A stretch of 64,000 nt of DNA from Thermoleophilaceae bacterium (GCA_036378175.1 DASUWY010000012.1:1-64000); one strand, 5' to 3'; shown: positions 17,569-29,379, numbered from the stretch's first letter. The notes: generated by a model not told the origin, from the sequence alone. A program made the numbers and translations.

Positions 17569-17688
17569 GGGGGCCGCATGTTATGCAAACGGCTCGGTGC
17601 GCCGAGTCCTAGGCGGTGAAAGTCATGCCGCCCGCGTTGGTATTGCCATAACCATCTCTCACCCCTCCAGGGCTCGTGTTGCGCCGGG

Positions 17689-18852
17689 TTACACCGCGGG
17701 CGTTGGCGGTTGCAGTGCCCGCCTCACCTGATCCAGCGTCACCACGCCCTTCAGCACGCCCTCGCCATCCACAGCCATCAGCGCTCCAAGCGTTCGCAGG
17801 CCCTCGCGCCCGAGGAGCGACTCGAGCGGCGCGTCGGTGAGCACCCGCAGGGAACCCTCGGCGTCCTTGCTCATCACCTCGTCCACCGTCCAGCCGGGCC
17901 GGAGCTCCTCCGGCACCTCGTCCACCTTCTCCCGGATCACCAGCCCAAGGAAGCGGCCGGCACGATCGATCACCGGGAACCACGGCCAGCGATAGCGCAG
18001 GAAGAACTCGTCGAGCACGCGGTCGAGGTGCGCCTCAGATGGCACCGCCACCGGCTCCGCATCCATCACGTCCGCCACGCTGAGCCCCTCGAGCTGTGAG
18101 GTGATGCGCGTCTGCATCTCCGTGCCGCGTGCCGCCTGGGCGAAGAAGTTGCCGATCAGGATGAACCAGATGCCGGTGAACACCGCGCCGCGGATAGCCA
18201 CGTACACGCCGAACGCCATCATCAGGTACGCGAACACGCGGCCGGTGCGGGCCGCGAAACGGGTGGCGCGCAGGCGGTCGCCCGTGCGCCACCACGCAAT
18301 GGCGCGCAGGATGTTGCCGCCGTCGAGCGGATAGCCCGGGATGAGGTTGAAGAGGAGCAGCCCCGCGTTCACGAGCGCCACGTAGCCGAGGAGGATCTCC
18401 GCCGTGCTGTAGCCGAAGCGCTCGTCGAGATACGCGGCGTGGATGAAGTTGCCCCAGCCCCAGATCAGGGCGCCGGCCAGCCACGAGCCCACCGCGATCA
18501 CGAGCGTGACGGCCGGCCCCGCGGCCGAGATCCGGAAGGCCGCGCCGGGCGTATCCGGCTCGCGGGTCATCGTGGCGATGCCTCCGAAGAGCCACAGCTC
18601 GATACCGGCGATCGGCACGTTGTTGCGACGCGCCACCAGAGCATGGCCCAGCTCGTGCAGCAACACGCAGAGGAACAGCAGCAGGGCGCTGGCCACCGCG
18701 AGCCCGAACGCTTTGGTGTCATGTCCCGGGAAGGCGTCCTTGTACTGGCCGGTGAGCAGCCAGATCAGCAGGAACAGCACGACGAACCAACTTGGGTTGG
18801 CGCCGATCCGAATCCCGAAGATGCGGCCGAGTTGTATGGAGCGACCCAGCAT
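17689..18852 (-). CDS. M50 site-2-protease-like membrane metalloprotease with CBS domains
   Basis: A 387-aa membrane protease. HELGHA (in a transmembrane helix near residue 66) and the distal NLIPGYPLDGGNILRA motif supply the zinc ligands. About six membrane segments are followed by two CBS domains (from about residue 250; VADVMDAEPVAV and VDEVMSKDAEGS), which usually sense adenine nucleotides. Such proteases cut transmembrane regulators such as anti-sigma factors. It is divergent from icd. The substrate is unknown. Confidence 0.92.
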   Translation of the reverse strand: MLGRSIQLGRIFGIRIGANPSWFVVLFLLIWLLTGQYKDAFPGHDTKAFGLAVASALLLFLCVLLHELGHALVARRNNVPIAGIELWLFGGIATMTREPDTPGAAFRISAAGPAVTLVIAVGSWLAGALIWGWGNFIHAAYLDERFGYSTAEILLGYVALVNAGLLLFNLIPGYPLDGGNILRAIAWWRTGDRLRATRFAARTGRVFAYLMMAFGVYVAIRGAVFTGIWFILIGNFFAQAARGTEMQTRITSQLEGLSVADVMDAEPVAVPSEAHLDRVLDEFFLRYRWPWFPVIDRAGRFLGLVIREKVDEVPEELRPGWTVDEVMSKDAEGSLRVLTDAPLESLLGREGLRTLGALMAVDGEGVLKGVVTLDQVRRALQPPTPAV

Positions 18853-18953
18853 CAGATACGCATCGTCTCACAGCGTTTACGGCGATTTCCGCTCGGGCAA
18901 GCGATAATGCGCGGCCCCCTAGCAGTTCCCGTAATCAAGAAAGGAACGCCCCA

Positions 18954-20048
18954 GTGGCTCATCGCGTGACCTTCATCCCCGGCGACGGCACCGGGCCGGA
19001 GATATCGGAAGCAGTCGAGCGTGTGCTCGAGGCCACCGGCGTCGAATTCGAGTGGGACTTCCAGGACGCGGGCGCAGACGTATACGAGGCGGAGGGAACC
19101 CCGCTCCCAGACCGTGTGATCGAATCGATCAAGGAGCGCGGCGTGGCCATCAAGGGCCCGATCACCACGCCCGTGGGCTCCGGCTTCCGCTCGATCAACG
19201 TCGCCCTCCGCAAGGAGCTCGACCTCTATGCCTGCCTGCGACCGTGCAAGGCCTACGAGGGCGTGCGCACCCGCTTTCCCGAGACCGACATCGTGATCGT
19301 CCGGGAGAACCACGAGGACCTGTACGCGGGCATCGAGTTCCAGCTGAACGATCCGAAGACCGAGCAGCTCCGCCAGTTCATCAAGGACACGGAGGGCACC
19401 GAGCTGCGCAAGGACATCGGCGTATCGATCAAGCCGATCTCGGTGTTCGGCACCCAGCGGATCGTGCGCGCCGCCTTCAACTACGCCAAGCTCAACGGGC
19501 GCAAGAAGGTCACCCTTGCGCACAAGGCCAACATCATGAAACACACCGACGGGCTGTTCCTCGACGTCGGCCGGCACGTGGCTCAGGGGGAGTTCCCGGA
19601 CATCGAGTTCGAGGACCGGATCATCGACAACCTGTGCAACCAGCTCGTGTCGCGGCCCGAGGAGTACGACGTGATCGTGCTGCCTAACCTGTACGGCGAC
19701 ATCGTGTCCGATCTCGGCGCCGGCATGATCGGCGGCCTCGGGCTCGCTCCCGGCGCGAACATCGGCGACGAATATGCGGTGTTCGAGGCGGTGCACGGCT
19801 CGGCGCCGAAGTACAAGGGGCAGAACAAGGTGAATCCCACCGCCCTGCTCCTGTCGGGCGTGATGATGCTGCGCCACCTCGAGGAGTTCGACGCGGCGGA
19901 GCGGATGGAGAACGCGATCGCGGACGTGATCCGCGAGGGCGAGTCCGTGACCTACGACATGAAGGAGAGCCGCGACGACCCGAGCGCCGTGGGCACCTCC
20001 GAATTCGCCGACGCGATCATCTCGAAGATGGAGAAGGTCGCGGCTTAG
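18954..20048 (+). CDS. icd: Isocitrate dehydrogenase, isocitrate/isopropylmalate dehydrogenase family
   Basis: Oxidative decarboxylation of isocitrate to 2-oxoglutarate (TCA cycle). The 364-aa protein has FIPGDGTGPEI at the N-terminus, the SxN substrate motif (GSGFRSINVALRKELDLYA), YEGVRTRFPETDIVIVRENHEDLYAG and the metal-binding acids in NLYGDIVSDLGAGMIGGLG. The combination with the TCA genes favours IDH over leuB. Cofactor preference (NAD or NADP) is not certain. GTG start with AAAGGA about 9 bases upstream. It is convergent with the next gene, overlapping by 4 bp. Confidence 0.9.
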   Translation: MAHRVTFIPGDGTGPEISEAVERVLEATGVEFEWDFQDAGADVYEAEGTPLPDRVIESIKERGVAIKGPITTPVGSGFRSINVALRKELDLYACLRPCKAYEGVRTRFPETDIVIVRENHEDLYAGIEFQLNDPKTEQLRQFIKDTEGTELRKDIGVSIKPISVFGTQRIVRAAFNYAKLNGRKKVTLAHKANIMKHTDGLFLDVGRHVAQGEFPDIEFEDRIIDNLCNQLVSRPEEYDVIVLPNLYGDIVSDLGAGMIGGLGLAPGANIGDEYAVFEAVHGSAPKYKGQNKVNPTALLLSGVMMLRHLEEFDAAERMENAIADVIREGESVTYDMKESRDDPSAVGTSEFADAIISKMEKVAA

Positions 20049-20395
20049 CTTGCGACGTAGCCCTTGCCCTGTTTCGTCACTGCTCCGTCTGATTGCAGAT
20101 TGGCGACGACGCGATACAGGTAATTGGGAGGGCTGATGTTCATCATGCGCGCGAGCTCGCTTACCGTGACACCCGGGTTCTGGCGGATAAGGTTGAGCGT
20201 CTCGTCCGCGCGAGTGGAGCCGCCGCGGCGCCTGCGCCGCCTCGTGGAGCCGCGTGGGCGCCCGCGGCGCGGCGTGTCCACGCCGTCAAGCGCGGCCTTC
20301 GCGCGCTCGAGCTTGAGGTACTCCTCGTGAAGCGGCCGGAGTTCCCTCAATCGTTCGTCGATCTCGGCGCGCTTCTCGGCAAGGAAGTCGGCCAC
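20045..20395 (-). CDS. Coiled-coil, winged-helix-like small DNA-binding protein
   Basis: A 116-aa protein with an N-terminal coiled coil (ADFLAEKRAEIDERLREL...), a very basic middle with a GRPRGSTRRRRRRGG AT-hook-like stretch, and a C-terminal HTH (PGVTVSELARMMNI...YRVVANLQSDGAVTKQG). Similar proteins are annotated as hypothetical in Thermoleophilia. I chose the GTG at 20395, not 20401, because AAGGAG lies 5 bases before it. It may be nucleoid-associated or a regulator; target unknown. It is divergent from mdh. Confidence 0.7.
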   Translation of the reverse strand: MADFLAEKRAEIDERLRELRPLHEEYLKLERAKAALDGVDTPRRGRPRGSTRRRRRRGGSTRADETLNLIRQNPGVTVSELARMMNISPPNYLYRVVANLQSDGAVTKQGKGYVAS

Positions 20396-20422
20396 TTTCA
20401 CTCCTTAAGGATTTCGAGTTAA

Positions 20423-21370
<948 letters not shown>

Positions 21371-21376
21371 GAGGCG

Positions 21377-21408
21377 TAGGGAGTAGGGAGCTCCTTGCTC
21401 CCTACTCC
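21377..21408. repeat. TAGGGAG heptamers arranged as a palindrome
   Basis: Two tandem TAGGGAG units (21377-21390) are followed by inverted units; GGAGTAGGGAGC (21380-21391) pairs perfectly with GCTCCCTACTCC (21397-21408). It lies after the mdh stop and also supplies the TAG stop of the minus-strand gene ending at 21402. Confidence 0.85.
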
Positions 21409-21677
21409 ACGAAGTTCAGCCGCAGCGCGCTGCACGCCAGCGCGGCGGCCTGCTCGAGCGCGCTCGACCAGGAGCCGCAGGCGCGCTCGACGGTGGTGTC
21501 GCGCGGCAGGCCCACGTGCGGATGGCGCCCGCGGACATCGGCGTAGCGCTCCTGGGTGAGCTCATCCAGGGCGCACTGCTCGATCTCGCGCGCCTTGAGC
21601 ACGGCCTCCGCGGCGGCCTTGCAGTCACGCCACGGCGGGCGCGCGAACGGGGACCAGCGCTGCTCCTGCGCGCTCAC
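21402..21677 (-). CDS. Hypothetical protein, 91 aa
   Basis: A mostly helical 91-aa soluble protein (PPWRDCKAAAEAVLKAREIEQCALDEL) that I do not recognise. GTG start with GGAGAGG 7 bases upstream, 4 bases after the stop of the START-domain gene, so it is the third gene of an operon. Three cysteines do not form a metal motif. Its stop codon is the first triplet of a TAGGGAG heptamer, so the repeat may have truncated or redefined the C-terminus. Confidence 0.65.
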   Translation of the reverse strand: MSAQEQRWSPFARPPWRDCKAAAEAVLKAREIEQCALDELTQERYADVRGRHPHVGLPRDTTVERACGSWSSALEQAAALACSALRLNFVE

Positions 21678-21681
21678 TCGC

Positions 21682-22122
21682 TCACCTCTCCACGATCCGC
21701 TTGAGCTCCTCGAGCGTCTTCTCGGACTCGCGCTCCGCGGTCCGCTTGAGAACGCCCCCTGCGATCCGCCCGAGCGGTCCGCCCGGCATCGAGTACTCGT
21801 TCATGTAGGAGAAGCAAGTCTTTCCATCTCCGTCGGGGTCGAGGTCATACACAACTTTCGCTCGCGAGTGCACCGGTCCTTTGCCCTCCCAGACCACGCG
21901 TCTCGGCTTCTCGGCCTGGACCACCTCCCAATGGACGTCGAAGCGGCGTCCCGCAAGCTTCAGGCACTGCACCATCTCGGATCCCTTCTGCAGTTCGCCC
22001 GCTGGCGCGTCCTTCAAACCCACATGGATCGTGACCCAATCGCCGAGCCTGCGGGGATCCATCACAAGGTCGTACACGCGGTCGGCAGGCGCGTCGATTT
22101 CGATCGTGCGCTCCACCCTCAT
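21682..22122 (-). CDS. SRPBCC/START-like domain protein
   Basis: A 146-aa single-domain protein of the SRPBCC (polyketide cyclase/dehydrase-like) fold. It opens with RVERTIEIDAPADRVYDLVMDP, the typical first strand and helix, and ends with a long helix (KTLEELKRIVER). Such proteins bind hydrophobic ligands in a helix-grip cavity. The ATG overlaps the upstream oxidoreductase stop (ATGA), so they are coupled and may share a lipid or polyketide-like ligand. An upstream extension to 22152 is possible but unsupported. Confidence 0.85.
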   Translation of the reverse strand: MRVERTIEIDAPADRVYDLVMDPRRLGDWVTIHVGLKDAPAGELQKGSEMVQCLKLAGRRFDVHWEVVQAEKPRRVVWEGKGPVHSRAKVVYDLDPDGDGKTCFSYMNEYSMPGGPLGRIAGGVLKRTAERESEKTLEELKRIVER

Positions 22123-23045
22123 CGGGCCGCCAGCTCCTCGCGCGACTCCCATTCGGCGAGCGCGTGCTCGACCGCTCGCTCGAACGAGTGAACGCGGACG
22201 CCGTAAAGCCGCCGTGCCTCGTTGTCCCGGGGCAGGAGGTCACGCTCCAAGGAGTACATGAGCGGCCGGACGAGCTCCACCGGCTGGTCAACGATCGCGC
22301 TGACCACCGCGCTCGCGACGGGCGTGGCGGACGCGTTCAGGCGAAGGGGAGTCCGGCCGACGCCCATCAGATCGGCAATGCGCTCGATCATCTCGCCGTA
22401 GGACAGCATTTCTGGGCCCGCGATGTCGAGAGACTTCCCTTCCGCGGCCGGCGTAAACGGGGTACGCGCGAGATATTCGATCGCGTCGCGCTCGTCGATC
22501 GGCTGAGTGCGGTGTTGGCTCCAGGCGGGGAAGGGCAGCAGCCGCAGCCGCTCCACGAGCCGCACGAGGATCCGAAACGACGACGATCTCGCTCCGATCA
22601 GGATCGAGGCGCGCAACGCTGTCGAGCGCGGGGTCGACTCGAGCAGGATCCGCTCCACCTCGAGGCGGGAGGCGAGGTGCGGTGAGAGCTGTCCCGGGTC
22701 CTGCGGCACGAGGCCGCCGAGGTAGACGATCCGCTCGACCCCGGCTCCCTCCGCAGCGCGCGCGAAGTTCTCGGCGGCGATGCGGTCGCGGCTCGCGAAG
22801 TCCCCGTCCGCTCCGGCGGCCGGCTCCATCGAGTGCACGAGGTAGTACGCGACGTCGCAGCCATCGAGCGCGCGATCGACGCCGCGCCCCGTCACGAGGT
22901 CGCCCTTCACGGCCTTCACCTCGGCTGGCGCCTCGAGCCTGGACGGATTCCGCGCGAGCGCCCTCACCTCGCGCCCCTCGCGCAGCAGCCGCTCGATCAG
23001 GCGGCCGCCGACGTATCCGGTCGCGCCGGTCACCAGCTCGGGCAT
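22119..23045 (-). CDS. NAD(P)H-binding epimerase-like protein (atypical SDR)
   Basis: A 308-aa atypical short-chain dehydrogenase with N-terminal VTGATGYVGGRLIERLL, LARNPSRL and KGDLVTGRGVDRALDGCDVAYYLVHSM. The typical YxxxK is not evident, matching NmrA/complex I subunit NDUFA9-like members that bind rather than turn over NADPH. Many of these in actinobacteria are annotated DUF2867/NAD(P)H-binding. A TAGGTT -10 box (23052-23057, minus) lies 6 nt before the ATG. It is the first gene of a three-gene operon with the START-domain and 91-aa proteins. Confidence 0.85.
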   Translation of the reverse strand: MPELVTGATGYVGGRLIERLLREGREVRALARNPSRLEAPAEVKAVKGDLVTGRGVDRALDGCDVAYYLVHSMEPAAGADGDFASRDRIAAENFARAAEGAGVERIVYLGGLVPQDPGQLSPHLASRLEVERILLESTPRSTALRASILIGARSSSFRILVRLVERLRLLPFPAWSQHRTQPIDERDAIEYLARTPFTPAAEGKSLDIAGPEMLSYGEMIERIADLMGVGRTPLRLNASATPVASAVVSAIVDQPVELVRPLMYSLERDLLPRDNEARRLYGVRVHSFERAVEHALAEWESREELAAR

Positions 23046-23227
23046 CCGAGAAACCTACGCAAAGAGCGGGGCAATCCCGGCGCCGTGTGCAAAAACATGC
23101 AAATTGCAGGGAGAAGAAAAGAGCGGCATTTGCGGGAACTGGTGTGCCACGAGGGGGGCGAAGTGTTTAAAGATGCACCCACAGCCGTTCCGGACTCGTT
23201 CAGAAGCAACTAGGGGAGACACACCAG

Positions 23228-23413
23228 ATGGCGAAGCGCGTGAGCTGCAAGGACTGCTACTTCCACACCAACATGCTCTGCGCGCTGAAGCTCCAGGAAC
23301 CCTGCCCCACCTACCGCCCGGCCGAGCGCAACCTCGCGCCGGAACGCCAGCTCGCCTTCGTGTTCCGCACGGAGCGGACGCAGACGGCGTACGCATTTCC
23401 ACAGCCGCAGTAG
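23228..23413 (+). CDS. Small cysteine-rich protein, 61 aa
   Basis: A 61-aa protein with four cysteines in the first half (SCKDCYFHTNMLCAL...EPCPTY, a C-x2-C-x7-C-x7-C spacing), suggesting a zinc site. The rest is Arg/Glu-rich. GGGGAG precedes the ATG by about 10 bases. It has no family that I can name; similar small proteins may be conserved in the lineage. The stop codon is the first triplet of a TAGGGAG heptamer array. The gap after it (23439-23621) shows no gene. Confidence 0.65.
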   Translation: MAKRVSCKDCYFHTNMLCALKLQEPCPTYRPAERNLAPERQLAFVFRTERTQTAYAFPQPQ

Positions 23414-23438
23414 GGAGTGGGGAGTAAGGAGTAGGGAG
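23411..23438 (+). repeat. Tandem heptamer array, TAGGGAG x4
   Basis: Four tandem heptamers: TAGGGAG, TGGGGAG, TAAGGAG, TAGGGAG. The first supplies the stop codon of the cysteine-rich protein. It belongs to the same family as 6409-6457 and 21377-21408. Confidence 0.85.
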
Positions 23439-23621
23439 GCCTGCAACTCGCCTGGTCGCCCGAGCCCGGTACCGGGCCAACGGCAGCAATAAGCGTTGGG
23501 CGCCATCGCTGGACCCACCCTTGATTGCCCAGTCTGACCACGCACAAAGCTCCAGCCTCGCGACTAACTGATTCGCAGCCTCTGCACCTCAGCCCTTCCA
23601 CAACTCCCGCAGTGCTCGCCC

Positions 23622-24536
23622 TCAGCGCCGAAGGCGCTGCGCGGCCGCCACGATCTGTTCCTCCATCGCCGGCACCGACGGCACCCGCCGGTTCGCGGGC
23701 TGCACGCACCAGATGTCTCGCCCAGGCGGTGTTTGGGGCAGCTGCCGCACGACCACTCCGGGATGCCGCTGGGCGAGGTTCAGCCCAGGGAGCAGGGCGA
23801 CCGCGAGACCCGCAGCGATGAGCGGCTGCGCCATTGCCACGTCATCCGTGGGATAGGCGATCCGCGGGTCGAAGCCGCCGTGCTCGCGGCAGAACTCCCG
23901 CAGCAGGAGCGTGGCATGGCTGTCGAGGGGCGGGCTGCTCCAGCTCGCCTCCGCGAGGTCCGAGACCTTCAAGCGCCCCTTCCGCGCGAGCGGGCTGCGG
24001 GCGGGCACGGCGAGCGCCCAGTGATCGCGAGCCACGTGCGTGCTCACGAGCTGCGCAGCCGGATCCGCCGCCGGATCGCCGCGCTCGAATTGGTAGACCA
24101 CCGCAAGGTCGATCTCTCCGGCGCGCAGGTGGCGAAGCGCCTCAGGCGGATCGAGCTGCTCGATCTCCAGCTCCACGCGTGGGTGCGCCCGGGCGAAGGC
24201 GGCCACGGCGGCGGGGAGGAAGCTGGACCATGCCGTGTAGAAGCCCGCGATGCGCAGCCGCCCGACGTCCCCGTGAGCGAGTGACACGAGGTCCTGCTCG
24301 ATGGCGGTGACCTGCCCGAGCAGCGTTTCGGCGTGATCGAGGACCAGCTCGCCGGCGGGCGTGACGCGAACTGGCCGGCTGGAGCGGTCGAGCAAGGTCA
24401 CACCGAGCTCGCGCTCCAGCACCGCCACTCCCTCCGAAACGCTGGACTGCGTATACGACAGATCGAGCGCGGCCGCCGAGAACGACTGCCGCGTGGCCAC
24501 CGCGTGGAACATCTGGAGCCGCCGCAGATCGATCAT
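23622..24536 (-). CDS. LysR-family transcriptional regulator
   Basis: A 304-aa LysR regulator from the ATG at 24536: N-terminal winged HTH (LRRLQMFHAVATRQSFSAAA...SSVSEGVAVLERELGVTLLDRSSRPV) followed by a two-lobed periplasmic-binding-like effector domain (LRIAGFYTAWSSFLPAAV...IDLAVVYQFERGDPAA). The effector is unknown. A TAATAT -10 box (24548-24553, minus) lies 11 nt before this ATG; the longer frame to 24575 is not supported. It is divergent from the cupin gene, which is its likely target by the usual LysR layout. Confidence 0.93.
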   Translation of the reverse strand: MIDLRRLQMFHAVATRQSFSAAALDLSYTQSSVSEGVAVLERELGVTLLDRSSRPVRVTPAGELVLDHAETLLGQVTAIEQDLVSLAHGDVGRLRIAGFYTAWSSFLPAAVAAFARAHPRVELEIEQLDPPEALRHLRAGEIDLAVVYQFERGDPAADPAAQLVSTHVARDHWALAVPARSPLARKGRLKVSDLAEASWSSPPLDSHATLLLREFCREHGGFDPRIAYPTDDVAMAQPLIAAGLAVALLPGLNLAQRHPGVVVRQLPQTPPGRDIWCVQPANRRVPSVPAMEEQIVAAAQRLRR

Positions 24537-24590
24537 CGCCAGGACCGATATTAGCTTCGCCGATTCCAGTTGCACCGATGAGGGGCTCGG

Positions 24591-25052
24591 ATGAGCATGC
24601 CAGCCATGAACACAACCACCACACCCACACGCGCCGCCGAGCTCGTGTTCCTCGGCGCGCGCTGCCGCATCCTCGTCGACTCGTCAGCCGGCGGCGAGGG
24701 GTATGGCCTCGTCGACATGATGGAGGTGCCGGCCGGAGACATGCCGCCCCTCCACGTGCATCACAGGCACGACGAGGGTTTTCTCCTCCTCGAGGGCGAG
24801 CTGTCCCTGTTCCTTCCCGGCCGCGAGATCGCACTCCAGCCCGGCGAGTTCGTGCTGGCGCCGCACGGGGTCCCGCACGCCTACCAGGTGGGCGATGCGC
24901 CGGCCCGCTTTCTCGTGCTCTCGCGGCCCGGCGGCTTCGAGCAGTTCGTGCGCGCCGTCGCGGCCATGGACGAGCTCTCTCCCGAGGCGCTGGGCGCCAC
25001 GGCAGCGGTGCACCACATCGAGATCCTGGGCCCTCCCGGCACGCTGCCCTAG
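24591..25052 (+). CDS. Cupin-domain protein
   Basis: A 153-aa single-cupin protein. The metal motif is present as HVHHRHDEGFLLLEGE (His, His, Glu) and PGEFVLAPHGVPHAYQ (His). Such proteins may be small dioxygenases, isomerases or ligand sensors. The start ATG at 24591 has GAGGGG upstream; an ATG at 24606 is an alternative. It is divergent from the LysR gene. A large octamer inverted repeat follows its stop. Confidence 0.85.
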   Translation: MSMPAMNTTTTPTRAAELVFLGARCRILVDSSAGGEGYGLVDMMEVPAGDMPPLHVHHRHDEGFLLLEGELSLFLPGREIALQPGEFVLAPHGVPHAYQVGDAPARFLVLSRPGGFEQFVRAVAAMDELSPEALGATAAVHHIEILGPPGTLP

Positions 25053-25058
25053 TCAGAG

Positions 25059-25149
25059 TTGCGGAATTGCGGACTTGCGGAATGGCAGGGCTTCCGCCTA
25101 ACGCCCTGCAATTCCGCATCTCTGCAGCTCCGCAATTCCGCAGTTGTGC
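25059..25149. repeat. Octamer TTGCGGAN repeats forming a large inverted repeat
   Basis: The left arm (25059-25091) is TTGCGGAA, TTGCGGAC, TTGCGGAA then TGGCAGGGC. The right arm (25103-25149) is its inverse with one extra octamer (on the minus strand: CTGCGGAA, TTGCGGAG, CTGCAGAG, ATGCGGAA, TTGCAGGGC). The 11-base loop is 25092-25102. It fills the gap between the cupin stop and the hydrolase start, and could terminate transcription. Confidence 0.85.
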
Positions 25150-25161
25150 GATGTTTCCGAA

Positions 25162-25959
25162 ATGAGGCTGACGGTGTTGGGGAAGTCGCCGTCCTGGCAG
25201 GACGCCGACGGGGCGTGCTCGGGCTACCTCCTCGAGGAGGACGGCGTTGCGGTACTGCTCGACTGCGGCAACGGCGTGTTCTCGAAGCTCAGGCGCTACC
25301 GGGACTACACGGCCGTCGACGCGGTGGTGATCTCGCACCTGCATGCGGACCACTTCCTCGATCTCGTCCCCTTCTCGTACGCGCTCACCTACGCGCCGCG
25401 GCAGCAGCCGGTGCCGGTGGACCGATGGCCCGGCACCGCGGAGCCGGCGCGTCCGCGGCTCATCGCCCCGCCCGGCGCGGGCGAGGTGTTCCGGCGTGTG
25501 ACCGGGGCATGGGGAAGCGAGACGCTGATCGAGAATGCGTTTTCACTCGAGGAGTACGACGTCTCGTCGAGCCCGGAGGTGGGGCCGTTCCGGTTCCGCT
25601 TCTGCGAGGTGCCGCACTTCCAGGAGACCTTTGCGATCTGCGTGACGTCGTCGTCGAACGGCGGCGGCAAGCTCGTGTTCGGTGCCGACTCGCGCCCCAC
25701 GAGCGAGCTCGTGGAATTCGCACGCGGCGTCGACCTGCTGCTGATCGAGGCCACGCTGCCGCGGCCGGAGCGCGACGGCCAGCGCGGCCATCTCACCCCG
25801 CGCGAGGCCGGGGAGCACGGGCGCGACTCTGGTGTGGGGCGGCTCGTGCTCACCCACATCTCGGATGAGCTCGACCACCTATGGGCGCGCAAGGAGGCGA
25901 GCTCGGCCTACGGGGGCCCGGTGGAGGTCGCGCGCGAAGGAGCCGTTTACTCCATCTAG
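25162..25959 (+). CDS. MBL-fold metallo-hydrolase (RNase Z/phnP-like)
   Basis: A 265-aa metallo-beta-lactamase fold protein with the zinc motif SHLHADH (H59, H61, D63, H64), then GADSRPT and LLIEATLP, ending with a LTHIS strand. This set resembles ribonuclease Z/phosphodiesterase-type members, but substrate is unknown. I chose the ATG at 25162; the upstream TTG lies inside the octamer hairpin. No Shine-Dalgarno is evident. Confidence 0.88.
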   Translation: MRLTVLGKSPSWQDADGACSGYLLEEDGVAVLLDCGNGVFSKLRRYRDYTAVDAVVISHLHADHFLDLVPFSYALTYAPRQQPVPVDRWPGTAEPARPRLIAPPGAGEVFRRVTGAWGSETLIENAFSLEEYDVSSSPEVGPFRFRFCEVPHFQETFAICVTSSSNGGGKLVFGADSRPTSELVEFARGVDLLLIEATLPRPERDGQRGHLTPREAGEHGRDSGVGRLVLTHISDELDHLWARKEASSAYGGPVEVAREGAVYSI

Positions 25960-25983
25960 GCGACGGTCATTAGTCTTGGGTCC

Positions 25984-26444
25984 ATGTCAGTCGGACGTGA
26001 TCCCTTCGCCAGTTTCGAGCGCATGCGCCGCGAGATCGACGAGCTCTTCGGAGACGTCTTCGAACGCAGCGGATTTGCGCCGCGCCGCGGCTTCTCGCCC
26101 CGCGTAGACGTGTACTACTGCGGCGACCCGCCGAAAGCCGTCGTGAACGTCGACCTCGCGGGCGTGAACATCGAAGAGGTGGGACTCGAGATCAGGGGCC
26201 GGCAGCTCCTCATCAGCGGGGAGCGCCTCACCCAGGACGCCGAGGGCCGGCTCTACCAGCAGATCGAGATCGAGCAGGGCCCGTTCCGCCGGGTGGTCGA
26301 GCTCGGCGCGGACGTGGACTCGGAGAACGCGCAGGCCACCTACGACGACGGCGTGCTCAGGATCGACATCCCGCTCGTCCGCCAGGACGAGGCGGTCCGG
26401 CGTGTCCCGATCGAGGGCCGGGACCGTCCGGAGGTCGATCCCGG

Positions 26445-26448
<4 letters not shown>
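25984..26448 (+). CDS. Small heat-shock protein Hsp20
   Basis: A 154-aa alpha-crystallin-type chaperone: N-terminal DPFASFERMRREIDELFGD, the alpha-crystallin domain (PRVDVYYCGDP...VVNVDLAGVNIEEVGLEI...LLISGERL) and the ATYDDGVLRIDIPL segment. It holds unfolding proteins. TAGTCT (25971-25976) lies 7 nt before the ATG. It overlaps lon by 4 bp, so the chaperone and protease are co-translated. Confidence 0.95.
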
Positions 26449-28805
<2,357 letters not shown>

Positions 28806-28874
28806 TGCCGGCCTCCCTGGTTCGGCTCAGCCAACCCGGGTAATCTCCCGTTGGCAACGGACCCGAGGAGACGC

Positions 28875-29354
28875 ATGGCATCGAAGAAGAAGCAGGCCGC
28901 CAAGGCCGGAGCCGGCGCCGTAGCCGCGGGCAAGGCGGTGAAGGACAACCCGTACGTGCAGCGGCTCATCGAGGACGAGGAGCTGCGGGACAACGTGCGG
29001 GCCGCCTACGAGTCGGCACGCAAGGCCTACGGCCGCATGTCCAACGGCAAGGGCCCGGTGAAGGCAATCACCGAGGACAAGAAGACCCAGAAGCAGCTCC
29101 GCGAGGCGGCCACGTCGCTGCGCGAGGCGGCGGATGCACTGAGGGACGCGAAGAGCGGGCGCAGGAAGCGCAAGCGTGGTCGCGCGCTGATGCTCCTGAT
29201 CATCGGCGCGGGTCTCGCCATCGCCCTCAACGAGGGCTTGCGCTCGAAGGTGCTGGACGCGCTGTTTGGCTCCGAGGAGGAGTTCGAGTACACCTCGACC
29301 ACCTCGCCCCAGCAGAGCGGCACCAACGCCGCGCCGGTTGGAAGCACCTCTTAG
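28875..29354 (+). CDS. Single-TM hypothetical protein, 159 aa
   Basis: A protein with a Lys/Ala-rich N-terminus, charged helices, a stretch of Lys/Arg (GRRKRKRGR) and then one membrane helix (ALMLLIIGAGLAIAL, about residues 105-120), ending with a polar acidic tail EEEFEYTSTTS. This orientation puts the basic half in the cytoplasm. The start ATG at 28875 has GAGGAG 5 bases before it. It follows lon. I do not recognise the family. A clear terminator follows. Confidence 0.75.
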   Translation: MASKKKQAAKAGAGAVAAGKAVKDNPYVQRLIEDEELRDNVRAAYESARKAYGRMSNGKGPVKAITEDKKTQKQLREAATSLREAADALRDAKSGRRKRKRGRALMLLIIGAGLAIALNEGLRSKVLDALFGSEEEFEYTSTTSPQQSGTNAAPVGSTS

Positions 29355-29379
29355 CCGGCGCTGAACTGGCTTTCGGAGA

